The position numbers and the translations under genes are program-made. The notes below the pieces were generated by a model. That model was given only the letters and a program-made list of their open reading frames with translations. It searched no databases and was not told the DNA's origin. This document shows positions 37,646 through 44,211 of a DNA stretch of 51,736 bases, one piece after another. The DNA comes from Curvibacter sp. GWA2_64_110 (lineage in GTDB: Bacteria; Pseudomonadota; Gammaproteobacteria; Burkholderiales; Burkholderiaceae_C): assembly GCA_001797315.1 (NCBI GenBank), contig MGPC01000002.1, positions 1-51,736 on the forward strand, in the 5' to 3' direction. Within the stretch, counting starts at the first letter, position 1, and every line of letters starts with the position of its first letter.

Positions 37646-38644
37646 ATGCAACAAAGAAAACTCGGCCCCTTCCAAGTCTCCGCCCTCAGCCTGGGCTGCA
37701 TGAGCCTGAGCTACGCCTACGGCGTGCCGCCCTCACCGAAGCACGGCGAGCGCGTGCTGCTGGCCGCACTCGACGCCGGCATCACCCACTTCGACACCGC
37801 CGCCCTCTACGGCTACGGCGTCAACGAAGAGCTGGTGGGGCGCGTGCTCAAACCCTACCGCAGCGAGATCGTGCTCGCCAGCAAGGGCGGCATGGCGGGC
37901 GTGACGTTTCCGGACGGCATCAAGCGTGTCATCGACGGCCGGCCCGAGGCCATCCGCCAGAACTGCGAAGACAGCCTGCGCCGCCTGGGTACCGACGTGA
38001 TCGACCTCTACTACCTGCACCGCTGGGACAAGAAGGTCCCGATCGAAGACAGCGTGGGCGAGCTGTCGCGCCTGGTGGAGCGCGGCTTGGTGCGCAGCAT
38101 CGGCCTGAGCGAGATCTCGGCCGCCACCATCCGCAAGGCGCATGCGGTGCACCCGCTGGCGGCGGTGCAGACCGAGTACTCGCTGTGGACGCGCAACCCC
38201 GAGATTGCCGTGCTGCAAACCTGCCGCGAACTGGGCATCAGCTTCGTCGCTTTCAGCCCGGTGGCACGTGCTTTTCTGTCCGGCAAGTTGTTGGACGTGG
38301 CCACGCTGGACGCCAAGGACATCCGCCACGGCATGCCGCGCTTCGAGCCGGCCAACTACGCCGGCAACCTCAAGCTGCTGCCGGCCTACGAGGCTGTGGC
38401 GCAAGAGGCCGGCTGCACCCCGGCCCAGCTGGCGCTGGCCTGGCTGCTGCACAAGGACAGCAACGTCATCCCGCTGTTCGGTACCACCAGCCTGGAGCAC
38501 CTGGCCGAGAACGTGGCCGCGGCCAGCGTGAAGCTCAGCCCCGAGCTCATGGCCAAGGTGGAAGCCGTCATCAACCAGCACACCGTGGTCGGCAACCGCT
38601 ACAGCGAGCAGAGCAACCGCGAAGTCGATACCGAGGTGTTCTGA
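37646..38644 (+). CDS. Aldo/keto reductase
   Basis: NADPH-dependent reductase of 332 residues, AKR family (YakC-like group). Catalytic residues are visible: Asp and Tyr in THFDTAALYGYGVNEELVG (about 50-68), Lys in VLASKGGMAG (about 86) and His in YYLHRWDKK (about 128). It acts on an aldehyde or ketone. It follows ligC after a REP element and is 2 bp from the hydrolase gene, so these two form a tail to the lig/pmd operon. No known step of the 4,5-cleavage pathway needs it. A role with aromatic aldehydes such as vanillin or protocatechualdehyde is conceivable. Confidence 0.9.
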   Translation: MQQRKLGPFQVSALSLGCMSLSYAYGVPPSPKHGERVLLAALDAGITHFDTAALYGYGVNEELVGRVLKPYRSEIVLASKGGMAGVTFPDGIKRVIDGRPEAIRQNCEDSLRRLGTDVIDLYYLHRWDKKVPIEDSVGELSRLVERGLVRSIGLSEISAATIRKAHAVHPLAAVQTEYSLWTRNPEIAVLQTCRELGISFVAFSPVARAFLSGKLLDVATLDAKDIRHGMPRFEPANYAGNLKLLPAYEAVAQEAGCTPAQLALAWLLHKDSNVIPLFGTTSLEHLAENVAAASVKLSPELMAKVEAVINQHTVVGNRYSEQSNREVDTEVF

Positions 38645-38646
38645 TC

Positions 38647-39357
38647 ATGGCAACCACATTGATGCTGCTCCCGGGCCTGAACTGCGACGCCGCCGTCTGG
38701 GCGCCGCAAGTGGCGGCATTGAAAGATCAAGCCAACTGTGTCATCCCCGCCTGGGGCCTGCGCGACTCGCTCACCGCCATGGCCGAGCAGGTGCTGGCCG
38801 AGGCCCCGACCGAACGTTTCAGCGTGGCCGGCCACTCCATGGGCGGCCGTGTGGCGCTGGAAGTGTTTCGCCTGGCGCCGCAACGTGTGGAGCGCCTGGC
38901 GCTGTTGAGCACCGGCACCCATCCGCTGGCGGCCGGCGAGGCCGGAGAGAAGGAGAAAGCCGGCCGCATGGCGCTGCTGCAGATCGCGCGCGAGCAGGGC
39001 ATGCGCGCCATGGCGAAGGAGTGGGCCAAGGGCATGGTGCACCCGGATCGCATTGGCTCGCCGCTGTTTGAGCAGGTGCTGGACATGTTCGACCGTGGCA
39101 GTGCCGCCCAGTACGCGGCGCAAATCAACGCGCTGCTGAATCGCCCCAATGCCACCCCGCAATTGAGCGGCATCCAGTGCCCCGCGCTTGTACTGACGGG
39201 GCGCGAAGACAGCTGGAGCGGCCCGGCCCAGCACGAAGCCATGGCCGCCGCCATGCCGAATGCGACGCTGGTCATCGTCGAGCACAGCGGCCACATGTGC
39301 ACCATGGAACAACCGCAGGCGGTGAACGAGGCGCTGGCGGCCTGGTTGCGGCGCTGA
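38647..39357 (+). CDS. Alpha/beta hydrolase
   Basis: Alpha/beta-fold hydrolase of 236 residues. The nucleophile elbow is GHSMGG (about 65-70, Ser67), Asp is in LTGREDSWSGPAQ near 185-197, and His is in VEHSGHMCTMEQPQ near 214-227. The size and fold resemble enol-lactonases and aromatic esterases. It starts 2 bp after the aldo/keto reductase stop. The substrate is unknown; hydrolysis of an ester feeding the protocatechuate route is plausible. Confidence 0.88.
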   Translation: MATTLMLLPGLNCDAAVWAPQVAALKDQANCVIPAWGLRDSLTAMAEQVLAEAPTERFSVAGHSMGGRVALEVFRLAPQRVERLALLSTGTHPLAAGEAGEKEKAGRMALLQIAREQGMRAMAKEWAKGMVHPDRIGSPLFEQVLDMFDRGSAAQYAAQINALLNRPNATPQLSGIQCPALVLTGREDSWSGPAQHEAMAAAMPNATLVIVEHSGHMCTMEQPQAVNEALAAWLRR

Positions 39358-39387
39358 GCGGGCTCTGGGCTGGCGTCACCAGCTACC

Positions 39388-39460
39388 ATTTGCTACCAAA
39401 TTGATAGCTGGTGGCGCTTTCGGGGAAAGGGCTGAGCGCCGATTCGGCTCTTGATTTTCA
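39388..39460 (+). repeat. Dispersed palindromic repeat, copy 6
   Basis: TTTGCTACCAAATTGATAGC, then GGTGGCGCTTTC, then GAAAGGGCTGAGCGCC. The GGCGCT/AGCGCC arms can pair. It may terminate the lig/pmd operon tail. Confidence 0.75.
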
Positions 39461-39608
39461 GAACTTCTCCAAGCATGGGCGTGAGGGGGCATGACGCCAG
39501 AAGCCCAAACCCGGGGGAAGGTTGACCCCCAGCGCGTGCCAGCGGGTTGGGCCGTGCAAGATCTCAAGTCGCTCAACTGGAGCACTTCCATTTTTGCCGT
39601 TCGGACCG

Positions 39609-39643
39609 TTGACATGGATCGAATTAATAAGCATACTTACTAA
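39609..39643 (+). promoter_or_regulatory. mobA promoter with overlapping operator
   Basis: A perfect -35 TTGACA (39609-39614), a 17-bp spacer and CATACT (39632-39637) as -10. The palindrome TTAATAAG (39624-39631) / CTTACTAA (39636-39643), with 7 of 8 pairs, covers the -10. This suits a MarR-type repressor such as MobR, known from Comamonas. Confidence 0.65.
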
Positions 39644-39727
39644 TATTGATCCCGTGTCGAAGCATGGGATTTCTGGATTGGGCGTAGCGCCGCGCCGCCC
39701 ATGTGAACCACCACGAGGAGCAGATCC

Positions 39728-41653
39728 ATGCAGTTCTACCTAGATGGCGTCCGCGGACGCGACCCCTACATAACCGAGCCGTCCGAGTACGCCCAGGCCC
39801 ATCCGCACACCGACGCCGTGCCCCAGGAGCTCGACGTGCTCATCGTCGGCTGCGGCCCTGCCGGCCTGACGCTGGCGGCGCAGCTGGCAGCTTTCCCGGA
39901 CATCCGCACGGCCATCGTGGAGCAGAAGGACGTGCCGCTGCACCTGGGCCAGGCCGACGGCATCGCCTGCCGCACCATGGAGATGTTCGAGGCCTTCGGT
40001 TTTGCCGACCAGGTGCAGAAAGAGGCTTGCTGGATCAACGAGGTGACGTTCTGGAAGCCGGACGAGAAGCAGCCGCAGAACATCATGCGCCACGGCCGCG
40101 TGCAGGATACGGAGGATGGTTTGTCCGAATTCCCCCACGTGGTGCTGAACCAGGCGCGCGTGCATGACTTCTACCTGGACTTCATGCGCAACTCGCCCAG
40201 CCGGCTGGAGCCGCACTATGCGCGCAAGCTGCTGGACGTGACAGTGGACGCCGCTGCCAAGGACTATCCCGTCACGGTGCGCATGGAGCGAACCGATACC
40301 GCGCACGCCGGTCAGGTGGAGACCGTGCGCGCGCGCTACGTGGTGGGCTGCGACGGTGCCCGCAGCGCAGTGCGCAAGTCCATCGGCCGCGAACTGGTGG
40401 GCGACGCCGCCAACCAGGCCTGGGGCGTGATGGATGTGCTGGCGGTGACGGACTTTCCAGACATCCGCCACAAGGTAGCCGTGCAGTCCGCCAATGGCGG
40501 CAACCTGCTCATCATCCCGCGCGAGGGTGGCTACCTGGTGCGCCTGTATGTGGAGATGGACAAGCTGGGCGAAGACGAGCGCGTGGCCAACCGCCAGATC
40601 ACGGTGGACAAGCTGATTGCCGCCGCGCAGCGCATCCTGCACCCCTACACGCTGGACGTGAAAGAGGTGGCCTGGTGGTCGGTGTACGAGATCGGCCACC
40701 GCATCTGCGACAAGTACGACGACGTGCCGGTGGCCGAAGTGCCCGCGCGCCTGCCGCGCGTGTTCATTGCCGGGGACGCATGCCACACCCACAGCCCCAA
40801 GGCCGGGCAGGGCATGAACTTCTCCATGCAGGACACCTTCAACCTGGGCTGGAAGCTCGCCGCCGTGCTGCGCGGCTTGTGCCCGCCGGCGCTGCTGCAC
40901 ACCTACACGGAGGAACGCCAGTTCATGGGCCATGCGCTCATCACCTTCGACCGCGAGTGGGCCAAGATGATCAGCGACAAGCCCGCTGACGATGGCAGCG
41001 GCGGCGTGGACCCGAAAGAGTTTCAGACCTATTTCCAGAAGCACCTGCACTTCACGGCCGGCATGGGCACGGTGTACCGCCCCTCGGTGATCTGTGGCGA
41101 CACCACGCACCAGGCGCTGGCCACGGGCTTCGAGGTGGGCCGGCGCTTTCATTCGGCACCGGTGCTGCGCGTGACGGACGCCAAGCCCCTGCACCTGGGC
41201 CATGTGCACCGGGCCGACGGCCGCTGGCGCCTCTATGCCTTTGCCGGCACCCAAGACTTGGGCCAGCCCAACAGCGGCCTGCTCGGCCTGTGCCATTTTC
41301 TGCAGGAGTCACCCGACTCGCCGGTGCGCCAGTACACGCGCCCGGGGCAGGACGTGGACGCCGTGTTCGATCTGCGCGCCATCTTCCAGCGGCCGCACAG
41401 CGAAGTGGCCATCGAGAAGCTGCCCGCCATCCTGCTGCCGCAAAAGGGCCGCTACGGCCTGCGCGACTACGAGAAGGTGTTCTGCGCGGACCTGAAAAAT
41501 GGCCCGGACATCTTCGACCTGCGTGGCGTGAACCGCGAGCAGGGCGCCCTGGTGGTGGTGCGGCCAGACCAGTACATCGCCCACGTGCTGCCGCTGGACG
41601 CACACCAGGCCCTGGCGGCCTTCTTTGCCGGCTTCATGCTGCCGAATCGCTAA
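39728..41653 (+). CDS. mobA: 3-hydroxybenzoate 4-monooxygenase
   Basis: FAD-dependent aromatic hydroxylase of 641 residues, close in length to Comamonas testosteroni MobA. It converts 3-hydroxybenzoate to protocatechuate with NADPH and O2. The N-terminal pattern QFYLDGVRGRDPYI is followed by the FAD motif VLIVGCGPAGLTLAAQL (about 38-54). The ribityl-binding GD motif is VFIAGDACHTHSPKAGQGMNFSMQD (about 346-370), and a thioredoxin-like C-terminal domain follows, as in phenol hydroxylases. It supplies substrate to the LigAB pathway encoded just upstream. It has its own promoter. Confidence 0.9.
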   Translation: MQFYLDGVRGRDPYITEPSEYAQAHPHTDAVPQELDVLIVGCGPAGLTLAAQLAAFPDIRTAIVEQKDVPLHLGQADGIACRTMEMFEAFGFADQVQKEACWINEVTFWKPDEKQPQNIMRHGRVQDTEDGLSEFPHVVLNQARVHDFYLDFMRNSPSRLEPHYARKLLDVTVDAAAKDYPVTVRMERTDTAHAGQVETVRARYVVGCDGARSAVRKSIGRELVGDAANQAWGVMDVLAVTDFPDIRHKVAVQSANGGNLLIIPREGGYLVRLYVEMDKLGEDERVANRQITVDKLIAAAQRILHPYTLDVKEVAWWSVYEIGHRICDKYDDVPVAEVPARLPRVFIAGDACHTHSPKAGQGMNFSMQDTFNLGWKLAAVLRGLCPPALLHTYTEERQFMGHALITFDREWAKMISDKPADDGSGGVDPKEFQTYFQKHLHFTAGMGTVYRPSVICGDTTHQALATGFEVGRRFHSAPVLRVTDAKPLHLGHVHRADGRWRLYAFAGTQDLGQPNSGLLGLCHFLQESPDSPVRQYTRPGQDVDAVFDLRAIFQRPHSEVAIEKLPAILLPQKGRYGLRDYEKVFCADLKNGPDIFDLRGVNREQGALVVVRPDQYIAHVLPLDAHQALAAFFAGFMLPNR

Positions 41654-41677
41654 GGAGATGGCTGCCGTTCAGGGGTG

Positions 41678-41736
41678 ATTTGCTATCAAATTGGAAGCTG
41701 TTGGCGCTTATTTCATAAGGACCAGAGGCCAATTTG
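41678..41736 (+). repeat. Dispersed palindromic repeat, copy 7
   Basis: TTTGCTATCAAATTGGAAGC, then TGTTGGCGCTTATTTCATAAGG. It lies behind mobA. The second stem (CTTAT/ATAAG) is short. Confidence 0.7.
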
Positions 41737-41820
41737 GCATCTCATTCCCTCGGGGCCCAGGCGGTGCGTGGCTGACCTGCATCAGTGACGCACCGGGCCC
41801 GAATGTGCGATGCTCAGGCC

Positions 41821-43647
41821 ATGAGCACAACACCTTCTGCCACGCCGGGTTTTCTGCTGGCCCCCACGCGTTTTCTGTTTTTCACCGGCAAGGGCGGGGT
41901 GGGCAAGACCTCGCTCTCCACGGCGGCTGCCATCGCCCTGGCGGATGCCGGTGAGCGTGTGCTGCTGGTCAGCACCGACGCTGCCTCCAACCTCGACGAA
42001 ATGCTGGGTGTGCCGCTCTCCAACCACGCCACCCCCGTGCCCGGCGTGCCGGGCCTGAGCCTGCTCAACATCGACCCCGATGCCGCCGCCGAGGCCTACC
42101 GCCAGCGCGTGCTGGCGCAGATGGAAATCAGCGCCACCGCGGACGAACGCGCCACCGTGCGCGAGCAGCTCTCGGGCGCCTGCACCACCGAGATCGCCGC
42201 CTTCGACGAATTCGCCGCCCTGCTGGCGAACGAAGCCAACGACACGCAAGAGGGGGAGGGCGATGCACCGACGTACGACCACGTCATCTTCGACACCGCA
42301 CCCACCGGCCACACCCTGCGCCTCTTGAGCCTGCCCAAGGCCTGGACCGGTTTCCTGGCCGGCAACGACCGCGGTGCTTCCTGCCTTGGCCCGCACTCCG
42401 GCCTGAAAATGCAGGAAGCGCGTTTTAACGCCGCGCTGCAGGCCCTGAGCAACCCGACGCTCACCACCGTGGTGCTGGTCACCCGGCCCGACCCGCTGCC
42501 CATGATGGAGGCCGCGCGCACCGCCGAAGAGCTGAGCACGCTGGGCCTGGCCAACCAGCGCCTGGCCATCAACGGCGTGTTCCACGCCAGCCAGCCGCAC
42601 GACCCGGTGGCCAATGCCATCGAAGCGCTGGGCCGCCAGGCCATGGACACGCTGCCCGACGCCCTGGCCCGCCTGCCGCGCGACGAAGTGCCGCTGCGCG
42701 CGTTTGACACCGTGGGCCTGCCGGCGCTGCGTGCGCTGCTGGGCAATGCACCGGCTCCCGCCGCGGAAACGACAAACGCATCAAGCGTCCCCGCCTTGCC
42801 CGCCGAACCTCTGAGCCGCCTGGCTGACGAGCTGGCCGCCGTCGGCCACGGCCTCATCATGGTCATGGGCAAGGGCGGCGTGGGCAAGACCACCATTGCC
42901 GCCGCACTGGCCGTGGGCCTGGTGCAGCGCGGCCACAGCGTGCACCTCACCACCACCGACCCCGCCGCCCACGTGGCCAGCGCCCTGAACGGCAGCCTGC
43001 CCAACCTGAAGGTGGGCCGCATCGACCCCAAGGCCGAGACCGACGCCTACATCGCCAAGATCATGGCCACCAAAGGCCGCGAGCTGGACGAGCAGGGCAA
43101 GGCCCTGCTGCTGGAAGACCTGCAGTCCCCCTGCACCGAAGAGGTGGCCGTGTTCCACGCCTTCAGCCGCGTGGTGAACGAAGCGCGCAGCGCCTTTGTG
43201 GTGCTGGACACCGCGCCCACCGGCCACTCGCTCTTGTTGATGGACGCCACCGGCGCCTACCACCGGCAGATGACGCGCCAGTTTGAAGGCACGACCAACG
43301 CCAACCACATCATCACCCCGCTCATGCGCCTGCAAGATGCACAGATGACGCGTGTCATCCTCGTCACCCTGCCCGAGGTCACCCCGGTGAGCCAGGCCAG
43401 CGCGCTGCAAGACGACCTGCGCCGCGCCAAGATCGAACCCTGGGCCTGGGTCATCAACAAAAGCGTGGCCGCCACTGGCACCACCGATCCATTGCTGCAA
43501 GCCCGCCTGGCGGGCGAGATCCGCCAGACCGAGCGCATCGCCAAGGGCCTGGCCCGCCGCACCTTTGTGCTGCCCTGGCTGCCCGAGCCGCCGGTGGGGG
43601 TGCAGGCGCTGGGGGCGTTGACGGCGCCTGAAGCGGCTTCGGGCTAA
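41821..43647 (+). CDS. arsA: Arsenical pump-driving ATPase ArsA, two-domain
   Basis: Soluble ATPase of 608 residues with the two homologous halves of ArsA. P-loops GKGGVGKT lie at 23-30 and 350-357, and the DTAPTGHT-type switch regions lie near 158-165 and 463-470. The three metalloid-binding cysteines of E. coli ArsA have counterparts: Cys121 (SGACTTEIAAFDEF), Cys188 (GASCLGP) and Cys438 (SPCTEEVAVFHAFSR). ArsA binds As(III)/Sb(III) and energises the ArsB pump. No arsB, arsC, arsD or arsR is in the window, so it is an orphan; it may act with an unlinked pump or as a Get3-like targeting factor. The start is ATG 41821; an in-frame ATG at 41803 is possible. Confidence 0.9.
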   Translation: MSTTPSATPGFLLAPTRFLFFTGKGGVGKTSLSTAAAIALADAGERVLLVSTDAASNLDEMLGVPLSNHATPVPGVPGLSLLNIDPDAAAEAYRQRVLAQMEISATADERATVREQLSGACTTEIAAFDEFAALLANEANDTQEGEGDAPTYDHVIFDTAPTGHTLRLLSLPKAWTGFLAGNDRGASCLGPHSGLKMQEARFNAALQALSNPTLTTVVLVTRPDPLPMMEAARTAEELSTLGLANQRLAINGVFHASQPHDPVANAIEALGRQAMDTLPDALARLPRDEVPLRAFDTVGLPALRALLGNAPAPAAETTNASSVPALPAEPLSRLADELAAVGHGLIMVMGKGGVGKTTIAAALAVGLVQRGHSVHLTTTDPAAHVASALNGSLPNLKVGRIDPKAETDAYIAKIMATKGRELDEQGKALLLEDLQSPCTEEVAVFHAFSRVVNEARSAFVVLDTAPTGHSLLLMDATGAYHRQMTRQFEGTTNANHIITPLMRLQDAQMTRVILVTLPEVTPVSQASALQDDLRRAKIEPWAWVINKSVAATGTTDPLLQARLAGEIRQTERIAKGLARRTFVLPWLPEPPVGVQALGALTAPEAASG

Positions 43648-43651
43648 GGTT

Positions 43652-43716
43652 GATTTGCTATTGAATTCGTAGCTGCTGGCGCATATTCCATATGGGCTAG
43701 GTGCCAATTTGGCTTG
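43652..43716 (+). repeat. Dispersed palindromic repeat, copy 8
   Basis: TTTGCTATTGAATTCGTAGC, then TGCTGGCGCATATTCCATATGGGC. It lies just behind arsA and marks the left edge of the AT-richer segment. Confidence 0.7.
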
Positions 43717-43734
43717 TAATTTCCTCTGAGATTG

Positions 43735-43798
43735 AGGTGAGCCAAGTCGGTACAAGTCCTGCCCCGAATGGGGGATGGTTCCTGTGCATGGCTCACCT
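43735..43798 (+). promoter_or_regulatory. 10-bp inverted repeat before the MazG-like gene
   Basis: AGGTGAGCCA (43735-43744) and TGGCTCACCT (43789-43798) are perfect complements 44 bp apart. Between them CCCC (43762-43765) and GGGG (43771-43774) form an inner hairpin. It lies 11 bp before the MazG-like start and may be an operator pair, a leader RNA structure, or an island boundary. Confidence 0.5.
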
Positions 43799-43809
43799 AG
43801 AATGCGTTC

Positions 43810-44160
43810 ATGACAAGTGAGCTTCAAGCCCTGACCCAGTCGCTACGCGACTTTGCCAAAGAGCGTGACTGGGAGCAGTTCCATTCACCCAAAAATCTTG
43901 CAGCAGCTTTGACGGTGGAAACCGCGGAATTGCTGGAGCATTTTCAGTGGGCAACTGAAGAGCAAAGCAGGCATCTTTCTGATGAGAAGAAAGGCCAAGT
44001 TGCCCAAGAGGCAGCAGATGTCTTTCTGTACCTTCTGCAGCTGTGCGACAAGCTGGGGATCGACTTGCTGGATGCCGCCCGAATGAAACTGATTGCCAAT
44101 GGTGAAAAGTATCCGGTTGAACGTGCGCGTGGTACCAGCAAAAAGTACACGGAAATATAG
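43810..44160 (+). CDS. MazG-like nucleotide pyrophosphohydrolase
   Basis: All-alpha NTP pyrophosphatase of 116 residues (MazG-like, near the dCTPase/RS21-C6 group). The metal-binding pattern is intact: E37-x-x-E40 in TVETAELLEHFQW and E67-x-x-D70 in QEAADVFLYLLQL. It hydrolyses a (d)NTP to NMP and pyrophosphate; candidates are dCTP or modified nucleotides. Base composition is clearly AT-richer than that of the catabolic genes. It stands 51 bp before the large DUF2075 fusion gene on the same strand, which suggests a functional pair. Confidence 0.88.
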   Translation: MTSELQALTQSLRDFAKERDWEQFHSPKNLAAALTVETAELLEHFQWATEEQSRHLSDEKKGQVAQEAADVFLYLLQLCDKLGIDLLDAARMKLIANGEKYPVERARGTSKKYTEI

Positions 44161-44211
44161 GTCTTCAAATACACAAGTTCTTTTTGTCTCTCAATCAACA
44201 GTGAAGCCCAA

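Larger units (their letters stand above)
39358..39727 (+). other. 370-bp intergenic region before mobA
   Basis: No gene is seen. It contains dispersed repeat copy 6 near its left end and the mobA promoter with an overlapping palindrome near 39609-39643. The rest shows nothing definite. Confidence 0.6.
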
